A DNA stretch of 64,000 nucleotides from Takakia lepidozioides (GCA_030704615.1 CM060732.1:36931053-36995052); one strand, 5' to 3'; shown: positions 10,269-20,975, counted from the first letter of the stretch. Program-made: numbers and translations. The notes: generated by a model from the letters alone, not told the origin.

Positions 10269-11400
10269 CCTAGTTGCAAATTTGGACGTGACGTGGCGTG
10301 ACGCGTCAGCGTCACGTCCGACGTCAGCGACGGACATGCGTCACGTCACGTCCTAAACGGACATTACTGTACATAAATATGTTTATTTTTTTACTTTACT
10401 ATTGACTATTTACTATGAGAACCGACGTGGCAACCGATGTGGCCTCATTACGTGGACTTCATTATTTATCTGTAAAATTTATATATTATGATTTATATTG
10501 TCAATCAAGCGACCATCAGCAACGGTTGATCGGACAATTTAAAAAATAAATAAAAATAGGTGCGACCACCAGAAGGGGGTGGTCGCACATTTTTTCTTAT
10601 TTTTTAAATGGGTGCGACCACCAGCAGGTGGTGGTCGCAGCATTTTCATTTTTTTTAATAGGTGCGACCACAAGCAGAGGGTGGTCGCACATTTTTTCTT
10701 TTTTTTAAATTGGGTGGGAGGAAGTCGCATGTTATTTTTTTTTTAAAAACTGCTGCAACCACCCTTATGCTGGTGGTCGCAGATATTAAAAAACAAAAAA
10801 TTGCTACGACCACCCCCTGCTGGTGGTCGTACCTATTAAAAAAAAGAAAAATGGTGCCACCACCCCCATTCTTGTGGTCACAGAGATTATTTTAAAGAAA
10901 CAAAACCCAAAAATTAAAAAAATTCAAAAAAAATTTTGCTGCGACCACCCCCTGCTGGTGGTCGCACCTATTACAAATAAAATAAAAATTGTACGACCAC
11001 CAATAGCGGTGGTCGCAACTGTTTAAGAAAAGAAAAAAAATGCAACCACCCCTGCTGGTGGTCGCATCTATTTTTAAAAAACAAAAATGCTGTCACAACC
11101 CCTCTGCTGGTGGTCGCAACTATTAGAAAATAAGATAAATTCTGCGACCACCACCATTTGGAGGTCGCTCCAATTTAACAATAATGATTTAAAAATGACC
11201 TCAAATACTGGCGGATAAAGTAATTTATAAAACAATTCATTCACTTGCCAAGATGTCGCTTGGAATACAACGTGTCCACCTACGTGACATATTTTTTACC
11301 TAACTCATGTTATACTGAATTTTCGGCAAAACTGACGTGACGTTGGTCGCGTCAGCGTCAGGTCCGACGTGACGTGACGTCACTGACATGTGCAACCCTG
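10269..11400. mobile_element. hAT-like non-autonomous element with internal palindrome array
   Basis: 1132 bp flanked by 8-bp near-identical repeats AAGAAAAG (10261-10268) and ACGAAAAG (11401-11408), the duplication length of hAT transposons. The right end, read inward, is CAGGGTTGCACATG, matching the CAGGGTTGCA-type ends of many hAT elements; the left end is CCTAGTTGCAAATT, the same sequence with three changes. Both ends continue into subterminal blocks rich in ACGTCA/GACGTG. Removing the element and one duplication restores the Copia-2 RT frame. It has no transposase frame, so it would need a helper. The centre is an array of hairpins. Confidence 0.85.
10556..11170. repeat. tandem array of ~50-bp hairpin units (GCGACCACC / GGTGGTCGC)
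   Basis: About twelve units, each an inverted repeat GCGACCACC-loop-GGTGGTCGC, spaced roughly 50 bp and separated by A- or T-runs. Units before about 10745 have T-rich spacers and AGAAGG/AGCAGG loops. Units after it have A-rich spacers and CCCCTGCTGG loops, i.e. the reverse complement. The array therefore flips orientation in the middle and is itself a large inverted repeat. Confidence 0.9.
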
Positions 11401-11408
11401 ACGAAAAG

Positions 11409-11538
11409 TATATACGAGATACACTTAAGAAATTCAATATGGAATTATGTAAAGCTATCTCTACACCAATGGAACCAAGAAATAAGCTTTCCAAGGAAAT
11501 GACTCCTGAAAGTAAATCTAAGCAAGATGAGATGGTAG
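11409..11538 (+). pseudogene. Copia-2 reverse transcriptase, middle fragment
   Basis: Continues the RT connection region (YIRDTLKKFNMELCKAISTPM...), the segment that follows YVDD and the LGIQV motif in copia RT. It ends at 11538, where GGTAG is followed by the TGACGAGCC terminus of Gypsy-A. Only 130 bases long, it would not be recognised as a gene by itself; its identity comes from its continuity with both flanking parts. Confidence 0.88.
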
Positions 11539-13862
11539 TGACGAGCCCTGGTCGCGCGCGGCCAGGGTGACGGCATACTAGCCTAGGGGGTCGTGGCAAA
11601 TTGCGGTGTAGGTTGGGCTCAACGAACCACCTACCCAGCTGCGGTAAGTGTAGGGGTCTGTGACAGCTATGGACGGATCTAGATAGTCTAAGTTCTTACC
11701 GGCAAAGCAAAGCTTAACAATTCTACTTCACAGGACGATTTGCGTTTCCTAGTCCTACGTTTTGTTTATGGGTTTTCTACGTCTTTAATCGTAATTGCCT
11801 TCCAAGTCTTTGTTTACTACTACTTTCTACATGCCTGGACTCCCAACAACCTCAGGTAATTCCCGAGGTTTAATAACAATAGTCGTTCCTTGGCCCAAGG
11901 CCCCCCCAGCGCCCGGGTACTTGACTTCAAATATCCTCGGCGGAAGGGGGCGATATCGCCCTTAAAACTTGCGTTTCGAAGTTAAGGGGATCCGGATAAA
12001 ATCCCCTAATAAAGGAGAATTATCCTGCTAAATATTAAAGACAAATCATTAAAATAGTCCTACAAATGCATGAAATTCGTAGAAATAGAGAATCATCGTA
12101 GGATGCTGGGGGCTAACTAAATTACCCTCAAGGTACCATGGGAACGCCCTTTATGCCGGGAGCATTGGGGAACCGCTCTCCACTTGGGAGCGCCCCTAAA
12201 TTCCTACACCAAACCACTCAAGAACGCATTAGCAACTTAAACCATCACCGGGCCAGGATGAATGAAATCTGCCGCCCATCAGTTTCTCATCTGCTCGCCA
12301 CCCTGGTGTGTAAACAATGATTAAACAATCAGTGGGTCCCAGGGTCCACTCCCTGCGCCTCTTCCACCTACTTCCAATATAATCTCATTAATTTATGCAG
12401 GCAGTCAGCCTAGAATGAAGTTGAAACATGTCATCTTCTACCTTGTGAAACCCCACCAAGGATTCTCTCATCCCTGTCTCTAGGCTCACTCTATCTGCCT
12501 ATGGCATCTACCCGTGAGCCGTGCTTTTACAAACCCCGGAATACATATAAAACTGATGGCCTTGCTGGGGCCTATCCAATGGTTCCAACCATTTATTATC
12601 CCTTGCTAAAACACACCCTTATTCTCATGCAAGAAGAATACCATGAATAGTGCACATGAAATCAAAGGCATAGGGAGAAAACCCCCCTTAAAATACCCGT
12701 TCCAAGGACCAACAGTCCCTGGCGGGGTCCGTCGAATTATTCAGCGGTTAAGACTGATACCCTGCGGCCAGCGCTACGTGGCGCGGCGTAGCTGGCCCGC
12801 CGCCGGCGCGGGTCCAGCGGGTAATAGGCAGGCTCCGTCGTCTCTGCCGCTCGTGTCGTACCTGCGCGGGCCCAGCTATGGCGCCTGATGCTGCCACGCA
12901 GTGCACCAGCGAGCGTACTTTGCTCCAGGGGTCAACTCCCCCCACAGAGGCAGGCCACGTCACTCGTGTTAGATGCGCCACTCCATGGCGATTCTAGGCA
13001 ACCTCCTTGGTTGACCTCCAACCCAAAGGCGCCTAAAGCGCCGGCACTTAAGTGCTGGGCTCTGCCTTTTTTGGTAGCCATCTACAAAATAGCTTATTTT
13101 GGGATGCACTAAATCGCTCGGTAGAATGGTACTCAAGCTTGGTCCTCCTCCGGCACTCCTACTCGTCCTCAAGTCTCCCACTTCATGGAGCGCTTCCTCT
13201 ACTTCTTGCCTCAAATGGCAACAAGGCCCTGAGCTAGGATTATCATGCTCTCAATATGCTTGCTTCTAATACTAGTGAGCCACATGCTCAACTCTCTAGG
13301 AACTAGCTCCCTCAAGCTCAAAACTAATTACACAAGCAAGAGGCCCAAAACAAGGAAATGAGACTAGATTGAAGAACAAGAGGAGCTTGCTCTTCTTTTA
13401 CTGTGTTTTTGGGCCATCTTAAACTAGTGAAGGATAGTCTTAAACTATTATTTCCTACATGAATCTATAATTTAAAAACGATAAAACACCATAGAATAAT
13501 AACCACGGATGGAAAACCTTGGTGTTAATGATAAATCTGTTTTTTCATCCATCCAATGGATGACCAGTTGGCGCTAGGTTGTCTTTTCATCCCTCCAGCT
13601 TGCAGGTCGAATTTCCAGATTTCATCCATTGGATAAACTAGAATTCCATTTAATCGCCATTCGCAACGGCCTCCGGCGTGATAATTTGATGTCGTCTCTC
13701 ATCACCTCCAAAAATTCTCAAACTTGGTGAAAAATTATAATTAGATGCCCCATAGTTGCCCACAAAATCTCAAAGGAATCGGGGAAGAAAAGCTACACCT
13801 TTGGTTGATTTCCATGGTTTCGCCATATAGGCAGTCTGCCGCTTCCTGGCAGTAAAAATACT
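11539..13862 (-). repeat. Gypsy-A 3' LTR (about 2.3 kb, truncated at its 5' side)
   Basis: Begins TGACGAGCCCTGGTCGCG and is collinear with 43845-46827. Differences: about 240 bp present only in the other copy (44155-44395), about 465 bp present only there (45595-46060), and loss of homology at 13862, where the other copy continues for another 258 bp. At that point integrase sequence joins directly, so a deletion has removed the integrase C-terminus, PPT and LTR start. Short open frames inside are not conserved between the copies and are not credible genes. Confidence 0.85.
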
Positions 13863-14298
13863 GGTGGTGAGGTCAGATACTCGGTGGCTACGATGATGTA
13901 GCGATTTTGTCGAATTAAAGCGGGGTGCACTTCCCCTACGTAGTCGATTCCCCACTTCTCAAACGGAGCAAGGGGGAGAGTGGGAACTAACGACATTCCA
14001 AGCCTGTTATCCCTTTTAGCGTACCTCTGGCAAAAGTCGCATTTTCGCACATGTATGTGCGCATCTTTGAACATGGAGGGCCAGTAATATCTGCCCTCAA
14101 AATCTTTTGGACCGTGAGTCGCCCTGCAAAGTGTCCTCCGCACATGCTGTCATGAGCTGACTCTAAAATATGGGGAACCTCCTCTGGAGTAACGCATCGC
14201 CTCAAGAGTCCATCCAATCCCCTCCTATAAATTTGCCCTCCCACAAGGGCAAACTTCATACTACGCAATCGAAGTCGTCTTCGTGCGCGTCGATCCAT
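13863..14298 (-). pseudogene. Gypsy-A integrase, truncated
   Basis: Minus frames 13987-14298 and 13793-14143 overlap with a shift near 14100. They give the HHCC zinc domain (ESAHDSMCGGHFAG...YYWPSMFKDAHIHVRKCDFCQR) and the first catalytic region FEKWGIDYVGEVHPA up to ATEYLT. There the frame runs into LTR sequence, so the second Asp, the Glu and the C-terminal domain are missing. Without them it cannot integrate. The residues after ATEYLT in the open frame come from LTR DNA and are not integrase. Confidence 0.9.
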
Positions 14299-15653
14299 TC
14301 ATGGTGGAAATTCCAGGGTGCTAACATACTGAGCAATGTGCTCGTACCAAGGAGAAACTGTCTCAATCGAGAATAAGAAGGCATCCGGAAAATCATCGTC
14401 CATAGGCTCGTCCCCCATCTTCTCTGACAACCGGAGAAATGGTCGGCCTGAGCGTTCAGCCTTCCCGGTTTGTAGACTACCTTGTAGTCGAACTCTTGAA
14501 GTAAAATGACCCATCTTGCTATTCTCCCTGTCAGGTCAGGTTTGTTGATCAAGTATCGCAATGCCATGTGATCAACAAAAAATGTAAATGGGGTCTCCAA
14601 TAAATAATGCCGATACTTCTTTACGGCAAAAATCATTCCCAGAGCCTCTCGCTCCATGGTGTTGTACCTAGTCTCAGCGAATGTCAGCTGTTGACTGGCG
14701 AAAGATATCGGATGATCATGGCCATCAGCGTGTGGCTGGCAAAGGGCACATCCTACCACCACCGTTGAAGCATCAACATAAACATGAAAATGCGTGTTCC
14801 AATCCGGAGCCGCCAAGACTGGTGCAGACACCAACCGTTCCTTGAGCCTTTCAAAAGACTCTTGATATCCTGCATCCCAGGAGAATACTTGGTTCTTTTT
14901 CAATAGTCGAGTCAGAGGTAATGTCTCTGCTGCATACTTGTCCATAAATTTCCTATACCACCCTGTGTGGCCAAGGAATCCCTTCACTTTGGACGACGTC
15001 TCTGGTGCGGGAAGTTCGGCGATGGCGCTTACTTTTGCTGGGTCTGTCGCCACTCCGTCTCTGGACACTATATGTCCCAGGAGCAGTCCATGTGTGACTG
15101 CGAATACGCACTTCATTGGATTGAGAGATATCCCATTTTCTCTGCACCGGATGAAGCATTCTTGTAGTGCCACAACGTGATCCTTCGCATCCCCGTTGCA
15201 ACAAAAGTCATCTAAGAAAATGACTAGATTCTTTTTCACAATGTCCGAGAAAGAATACGTCATGACCCTCTGAAATGTCAGGGGTGCATTGCACAAGCCA
15301 AAGGGCATCCTTGTGTAAGCAAATGTTCCCCAGGGTGAGGTGAATGTGGTCTTCAGCACATCTTTCGGGTCGATCAACACTTGATTGTAGCCCAAGAACC
15401 CATCCATGAAAGAGTAGAGTTCCTTCCCTGCTACTTCTTCCACTAATGTGTCTATAAACGGCAAGGGAAAATGATCCTTGTGTGTTACCTTGTTAAGGGG
15501 GCGGAAGTCCACGCATACCCTTAATCCTCCATTCTTTTTCCGAACGATCACCATGGGGGACACCCAGGCTGATGTCTCCACTGGAAAGATAAACTCAGCG
15601 GCTAGCAGTTTTTTTATTTCTGCTTTGATGAGAAGAGCCAGATTGGGATTCAC
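14256..15653 (-). CDS. Gypsy-A reverse transcriptase-RNase H, open for 465 codons
   Basis: A single open frame covers RT and RNase H. RT: PVETSAWVSPMVIVRKKNGGLRVCVDFRPLN, YSFMDGFLGYNQV (first Asp), TPWGTFAY-like SPWGTFAYTRMPFGLCNAP, VIFLDDF (FLDD in place of YMDD/YVDD, a common gypsy variant), and LLLGHIVSRDGV. Thumb and connection: GFLGHTGWYRKFM. RNase H: FHVYVDAS (Asp), MEREALGMIFAVKKYRHYL (Glu), FFVDHMALRYL (Asp). After YKPGRLNAQADHFS the frame drifts, with a shift near 14440. It is the best-preserved replication enzyme of Gypsy-A, although the real product would be released from a gag-pol precursor. Confidence 0.92.
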   Translation of the reverse strand: MNPNLALLIKAEIKKLLAAEFIFPVETSAWVSPMVIVRKKNGGLRVCVDFRPLNKVTHKDHFPLPFIDTLVEEVAGKELYSFMDGFLGYNQVLIDPKDVLKTTFTSPWGTFAYTRMPFGLCNAPLTFQRVMTYSFSDIVKKNLVIFLDDFCCNGDAKDHVVALQECFIRCRENGISLNPMKCVFAVTHGLLLGHIVSRDGVATDPAKVSAIAELPAPETSSKVKGFLGHTGWYRKFMDKYAAETLPLTRLLKKNQVFSWDAGYQESFERLKERLVSAPVLAAPDWNTHFHVYVDASTVVVGCALCQPHADGHDHPISFASQQLTFAETRYNTMEREALGMIFAVKKYRHYLLETPFTFFVDHMALRYLINKPDLTGRIARWVILLQEFDYKVVYKPGRLNAQADHFSGCQRRWGTSLWTMIFRMPSYSRLRQFLLGTSTLLSMLAPWNFHHEWIDAHEDDFDCVV

Positions 15654-16392
15654 CCTCCTTTCTCGTTGTCATCGTGGTGTAGCTCCCGGAATCAGGGGAA
15701 TAGAGTGCCACATAAGAGGGCACCCCTTTCAACTCAGTGTATGACCACGCGAAGATGTCTCTAAATTCTTTGAACAAGGCTTGGGACTCTGCCGCATGTT
15801 CTACTGTCAAATGGGATCCAACCTTCACCATCTTGGGTGATTCTCCTCCCACCACCATATCGACCAATTGCGTTGTTGGCTCAGCTGTGAAGGTTGATCC
15901 TGGTTCAAACCTTGATCCGTTTGACCCTTGTTGTAAATATGGAATGTAGGGGGCACTATGTTTCATCACATCCCTTTCTAGGTCGGCCTCCTCTACAATT
16001 CTCATTTTAATGTTCTCGCCGTTCTCCTCCTGAGGAATCTCCGGTTCCTGCAGACCAACTTGTTCGGCGGATATCGAGAAGAGCTCGGTTAGTGACTCGA
16101 ACTCTGGAAGTGCCTCGGTTGATACCGAGTGTACCATCACCTCCTTGCCTTGGTTTTCTTCAAACAACAAGGCGATGCAGTCTGCATCAGACTCGCATTC
16201 ATATAAACCCGGACCTAGGGATTTGACGGCGTCCTTTAATCCTACCTTCCTTCGCTTAACCTCCCTGCAAGGAGCGGTGCTGGTTGCTAATACTCGGTGG
16301 GCCTGTGACGTTGGATGGATCTCTCTATCTGTCCACCAGTCCTCCTCACTCAAGTCCGCAGACTCCTCTTCAGAACCAATCATGATCCCCAT
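15595..16392 (-). pseudogene. Gypsy-A protease-RT linker
   Basis: A 265-residue minus frame rich in Glu/Ser, ending with SQALFKEFRDIFAWSYTELKGVPSYVA, the region immediately before RT in Tat/Athila elements (FAWSYxDMxGI). A frameshift within about 60 bases of its end separates it from the RT frame at 15653. No enzymatic motif is seen in the linker itself. Confidence 0.82.
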
Positions 16393-16489
16393 CTGTCTCG
16401 TGGTGAGGTGCTCCCGAAAGAAAAGCGACTCTAGTCGTGTAAGGTTTTATCCCATAAGTGATGGTACCTGCCCCCCAGTCCGTTCGAGC

Positions 16490-17200
16490 TCAGGACTGGA
16501 CCAACCATGGCCTCCCTAGTAGGAGTGCGTAGGAATACTCATCAATGGGGAAATCTATGATTTGGAAGTCTACCGCGTACGTGTAGCCTCCGGTGTTTAG
16601 CCGAACATTCGCTAAGTGACCCACTGGTCTGATCTTTCGTTGGTCATGAGCCAGTCTGATAGTTAATGGAGACTCCCCTGTCATGTTCAATCCTAACTTT
16701 GACAAGGTGGAGAGTGGCATGATGTTGACTGAGCTCCCATCATCCACTAAACAACGTCGTATCAGACGGTCTACAATCTCCACTTCTATTTCTACTGGGC
16801 CCGGATCGACATGGGCGTTAATGTGGTGGGTCTGAGCAAAAGTACCTACTCGCTTCCTCACCAAGGATGCCTTGAGAGCATGTCGGACTGTTGGTGCCAG
16901 TGCTATGAGTTGGGCAAATGTAATGTTTGCCTTAATGTGGCGCAAGTCTTCCATTAGATTATACAGCTCCAACTCATCGGTGAAGCGCATAGTGGAGTGT
17001 GTTCTCCTTTTGGGAAGCTTCACTGGTGCTACTGGTCGATTGGCCAGGCCAACCATTTCTCGGCCACTTTTGACATCCTTGGGATGGGTATCCTCTTCCT
17101 CCCTGAGTACAGTTTCCGCCACCTTCCGTGGGTCTGACTTCATGACTTTAAAGTTCAGATCTTCCTGTTTTGATGCCGATGTGGCTGACTCCGACGCCAC
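16490..17200 (-). CDS. Gypsy-A protease region
   Basis: A 236-residue frame. Residues about 145-165 read RRCLVDDGSSVNIMPLSTLSKLGL, the retropepsin active site (D-D-G-S-S in place of D-S/T-G) with the following helix. The later YALLLGRPWL is the second conserved retropepsin motif (ILGRPWL type). The N-terminal half, with KLPKRRTHSTMRF and ELYNLMEDLRHIKANITFAQL, resembles the spacer that precedes protease in Tat-like elements. It would cleave the gag-pol precursor. The frame ends at a break just before the linker. Confidence 0.88.
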   Translation of the reverse strand: MASESATSASKQEDLNFKVMKSDPRKVAETVLREEEDTHPKDVKSGREMVGLANRPVAPVKLPKRRTHSTMRFTDELELYNLMEDLRHIKANITFAQLIALAPTVRHALKASLVRKRVGTFAQTHHINAHVDPGPVEIEVEIVDRLIRRCLVDDGSSVNIMPLSTLSKLGLNMTGESPLTIRLAHDQRKIRPVGHLANVRLNTGGYTYAVDFQIIDFPIDEYSYALLLGRPWLVQS

Positions 17201-17231
17201 GTACCCAGGGCCTTTGCGTATCTCGTTGCTG

Positions 17232-18338
17232 TCAGGTCATTACTGCATAGCTACCTTCCTCTAGGTTAGCCTGCGTAGTTTGAGTGGCGCCAAGCTCACT
17301 GGAAATCCAATTGACTTGGTGCTGCGTCTCCTGTTGACGGGACGACTGACCGGGATGCATACTGGCCTGCTGCTGGAATGGCGCTGAAGTGGACGTCTGC
17401 TGCCCTCCCTGCACCCTTACATCCTGAGGGGGAGACCACGTATTAGAAGAACCCTGGGCTATTTGAGCCGCAAGATTTGAATAGGCTGCTCGGGAATTCT
17501 GTCCCATAGCTGCATTGCCTCCAGACTATGATGGGCGTGCCTGATCTGTTCTAGGCCGCTGCACTATCTGCATTGGAGTAGCAAAATACATGCTATGTTG
17601 TTGTGGTAGAGGGTTGGGTGGTTCAGTGGTATACTGATCCGGGAAGGGTGCTCGCTGCCCTTCCAAATTCCTCTCTACTTATTGAATGGTGGCCGGCATA
17701 GGCTAGTCCACTTGTCTATGAGGACATTTGTCCAAGGGGTGACCTCGTTGGCCACAGTGCAAACACACAATGTCACTCCAACAATTTTCAGTCGGGTGAG
17801 TGGTTCTTCCACACTTTTGACATCCTCTACGGGATTGATTGAATTGCCTCTTTGGTTTATCTTGATAAGTTGGGTTCCGGCTTACCTGCCTTTCCCGAAT
17901 GGGATAAGGACAGTGTTGAGATGTATGTCCCGAGTTGTTACAATTGGAACACCATACCTTGGCCGGGTTGGGGCCGGACTCTCCAACTGGGGCCGCATCT
18001 CGGTACCCCACATAGCTGGTAATCTGCTGACCGATTGAGCTCATGCGGTCGCCCATTGTTTCAATTGTCTTGATGAGAGAAGTGACTTGTGCCTCTAGAT
18101 TTCCCACTTGCGAATCGGAGTGCCCGCTCGAATCTGCCTGTGAGTTGGTAGGAACAACATTCGTGTATTGCGGCACCGTTGGCACTACTACGGGTGTCGG
18201 GGACGCTGCTGGGGCGTAGGGTCTCACTCCTCCTACATAAGATGGCGTGTAATGCAGCGCGGGCTGGATTACCGCTAATGGTGTCGGCTCCTGTGCGGGC
18301 TCAATTGAATTGTACAATGGTAGAACAAAGTCGGGCAT
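17232..18338 (-). pseudogene. Gypsy-A nucleocapsid with three CCHC knuckles and Gln-rich linker
   Basis: The 17703-18338 frame (211 residues) starts with a Pro/Thr/Val-rich spacer and ends with three CX2CX4HX4C knuckles: CSNCNNSGHTSQHC, CQKCGRTTHPTENC and CLHCGQRGHPLDKC. Three knuckles is more than the one or two usual for gypsy gag. The next frame, 17232-17507, is Gln/Ser-rich and leads toward protease; about 195 bases between them contain stops. The knuckles would bind element RNA. Confidence 0.88.
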
Positions 18339-18347
18339 CTTAGCTCG

Positions 18348-18836
18348 TTATACTTGGCGATGCATGTTGTCGAATTCCTTGCCCACTTGTATGGCATCTA
18401 CCAACGTTGCAGGTCTTTGCTGTAAAACATGAAAGTGAGTGGCATCTCGTAATCCACTCAAAAAACAATCTTTGAGTACCCCATCATCTAGGGGGGTCAA
18501 AGGGTTTTGGAGTCGCATTAGCTCCCTGAATCGCATTTCGAAGTCTGCTACCTCCTCTGTGGGGCCCTGACGAATCCTTGCCAATGCCATTAAGACACTG
18601 GTGAATTGGTGGACTGCCCGAAAATGATCGAGAAATGCATCCCGAATCTGCTGCCAAGTAATAAATATAACTGGAGCCTGTTGCCAATACCAAGTAGATG
18701 CTCTTCCCCTCATGGTTGTGGGAAACCATATCAGCCAATAGGCATCATTTAGTGCTTGATTAGAGTAACAACATTGAATGAAGCTTTTCACATGATATTC
18801 TGGATTTTCATGTGCTTCCCCATACAGGGATGCCTC
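18348..18836 (-). pseudogene. Gypsy-A gag capsid domain
   Basis: Minus translation shows the retrotransposon gag family pattern: LYGEAHENPEYHVKSFIQCC, YWLIWFPTTMRGRASTWYWQQ, W.QIRDAFLDHF and GPTEEVADFEMRFRELMRL...CFLSGLR. The start of this domain is separated from its N-terminus (19850-19984) by the TIR element at 18837-19849. A single base gap or shift near 18345 separates it from the nucleocapsid frame. Confidence 0.9.
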
Positions 18837-19849
18837 GGCGTGAGCCTGGTCGCGTGAGCGCAACTGCGCTCACGCCACGTCATCTTACGCCAACGCCACA
18901 TCACGGGGCTCACTCCACGTCATCGCGTTTGAAGGCCCCGTCACCACGCGCCAAGGAAGAAGTGGAGTGTATTCCCGCGGAAGAGCACCCTTTCACCGCG
19001 GAAACAAGCTGGACGACATAATAAAAGGACGTGGTCAATCCCACCTGAAAGCAACAGATGAATGAAGGATGGATGAATGTAGAGTGGATGATAAACAGAT
19101 GGATGAGTGCGAAAAATGAAAGTAGATGGATGAATGTGGGATGGGTAATAGTAAAATGGATGAATATATAATGGATGTTGAATAATGGAAAACATTCATG
19201 ACTGGAGGATGCATGAATACTCTGTAGATGAATGCACAATGTATATGACATGAGTGTGGTAGGTTTGTGGGGTGGATTACAGAGTACAGTGGATGAATGT
19301 ATACTTGATGATTAATAAAGGAAAACATTCACGAATGGAGCACGCATGAATGCACAGTAGATGAATGCACAATGGATATGACAAGAGTGAGTGGGGTTTG
19401 TGGGATGGATTCATACATATTGCCATTTTAATGAAAGTGGATTCTTTGATTTTTATTTTTTTCTGCGGGAACAACTACAGTGGAGTAAGGGGATTCAATG
19501 TTTTCCAAAGAGGATGAAACAGAACATTAAAAGAACAAAGTTCAGGCTGACTCAGAGTCAGTACAATGTATCCTCGCGTCCTCTGCATCTAAGTCTAAGT
19601 ATTGAAGAACTCCGGATCTACGTTGCCTACACCTACGGCCGGGCAATAAAAAGTCAGGGGATAGAGACTCGGCCGCATGAAGTGCCATTGCTTCGGCATA
19701 CACAGGAAGCAGAAAATTGGAAAGGGGGCTGTCGAAAACAGACTCGTCAGAAATGGGGGTATCTCCTGAAGATCCATCGCCAGCTGACATGACGCTCACG
19801 CCACGTCACTCTTGCATGAGCGTACGCTCGCGCGCACAAGGCTCACGCC
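18837..19849. mobile_element. non-autonomous terminal-inverted-repeat element in Gypsy-A gag
   Basis: 1013 bp whose ends are inverted copies: left GGCGTGAGCCTGGTCGCG, right (reverse complement) GGCGTGAGCCTTGTGCGCG. Each end also holds a self-complementary hairpin, GCGTGAGCGC-AACT-GCGCTCACGC at the left and GAGCGTACGCTC at the right, plus a nearby CACGTCA. It lies inside the gag capsid domain of Gypsy-A. I could not find a convincing target duplication (GATGCCTC versus ATTGCGTT, 4 of 8 matching), so the superfamily is uncertain. The interior is a minisatellite and A/T-rich DNA without a transposase. Confidence 0.75.
19060..19415. repeat. degenerate TGGATGAATG minisatellite
   Basis: Repeats of GGATGAATG/GATGAATGNA and a roughly 130-bp duplicated segment (about 19185-19278 and 19318-19412, both starting GGAAAACATTCA) inside the TIR element. 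The open frames across it on the minus strand are His/Ser/Tyr-rich by-products of the repeat. Confidence 0.75.
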
Positions 19850-19984
19850 ATTGCGTTGTTGTTCCCCAGATAACCAAGGCAGATGTCAGGGCAATGTGAG
19901 CGGGGGTAAACCTGCTGGAACCACAATGGGTACCTCAGGAGGTCCTGGAATATGTGCCATGATTGACGCTTATGATGGCGAGGA
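19850..19984 (-). pseudogene. Gypsy-A gag N-terminus
   Basis: Minus ATG at 19958-19960 starts a Pro/Val-rich sequence (MAHIPGPPEVPIVV...) that runs toward the capsid domain at 18836 but shifts frame near 19885. On the upstream side it is cut at 19984 by the end of the Gypsy-B1 LTR; its leader continues at 42825. The assignment is by position and is supported by the two flanking parts of Gypsy-A. Confidence 0.6.
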
Positions 19985-20975
19985 TGTCGAACGGCTTTTA
20001 CTCACCCATCCCTTCGTTATCCGAGGTGGAAACTCCAAGATAGAAGAGTTGGATATCTCTAAGCACTCAGCCCGCTCAGTACAATCAGTCATGACCTGCA
20101 GCTAGTGAATCATGGTTGTGCTTCCCCTTTGTATTCCTTCTTGCCTTCATGTTATCAATTTACCTTATCTGATACTGAAGCATCAGTTTGCTTCAGTATC
20201 TTCTTAGTTCCAGTTAATCATGCATTCATTTCATAGCTTCACTCATGTCTCTCTACACAATGTGCTTGTATCGAATAAGTATCAGATTACGATTTATCAG
20301 GTACTAGCCCAATGTCAAGTGACTCTAATCCGCCCTACAGTATCACTACAGTTCTGCATGAAACAAACATCTACTGTCTAACTCTCCTCTTTCTCCGTGC
20401 TTTCGTTCTTGCTCTCCGCCCGATCTCCTCTCCTCCATGACCAAGAAGTACCCCAGAAGTCTGTCCCCCCCCCCCCCCCCCCCCCGAAGTCTCCGCTCTC
20501 CGCTTTATCTACCTACAAGCTGTTCTAACCGCCTTGCTAACAATTAACCGTCATCCCTAATGTAACACGTTCTTTCTGCAGATGTCGTTCCTTCACAGTC
20601 GTTCCCTGCCCATGATAACTGTTCCCTATGTACTGTGACAAGCTGTGTCAAACTATGCCGAGCTGTGACTGGCTGTGTAAGGCTGTGTCGGCTGTGACTG
20701 GCTGTGTCAGCTGTGTCGGGCTGTGCGAAGCTGTGGCGGGCTGTGACTGGCTGTGTCGGCTGTGTCGGCTGTGCGAAGTTGTGGCGGTTGTAACGGGCTG
20801 TGATGGGCTGTGACGGGCTGTGTTGGCTGTGTCGGGCTGTGTTGGCTATGTAACCCTCGTCCCTAAAGCCTGCTGCTATCACCCCTAAGGCTCCTGTTCG
20901 TCTCAGTCTGTATAAAAATTAAGGGTACCCCACAGAACCTGTAAAAGCGTCCAAGTCCCAAGCAGCCCTCTAACA
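19985..20975 (-). repeat. Gypsy-B1 3' LTR
   Basis: TG...CA ends; inverted copy of 41733-42824. On the minus strand it starts TGTTAGAGGGCTG and ends GTTCGACA. The adjacent minus-strand tract GAGAGGGGGAGGGGTAAA (20976-20993) is the PPT. It includes a CACAGCC array and a run of about 21 C at 20467-20487 not seen in the other copies. Confidence 0.85.
20629..20852 (-). repeat. CACAGCC tandem array in B1 LTR
   Basis: Plus strand shows irregular repeats of GGCTGTG(A/T)C; the minus strand is the CACAGCC(G/C)(A/T)CACAGCC type shared with the other Gypsy-B LTRs. Unit length varies (about 7-16 bp). Confidence 0.9.

Noticed and set aside
10539-11026. ORFs across the hairpin array
   Set aside because: Frames follow the repeat and occur on both strands.
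12643-13237. Small ORFs within the Gypsy-A LTR
   Set aside because: The corresponding frames in 45255-46198 are not preserved in the same way, and they overlap on both strands; G/C-rich LTR sequence explains them.
18910-19474. His/Ser/Tyr-rich ORFs on the minus strand
   Set aside because: They arise from the GGATGAATG minisatellite in several frames at once.
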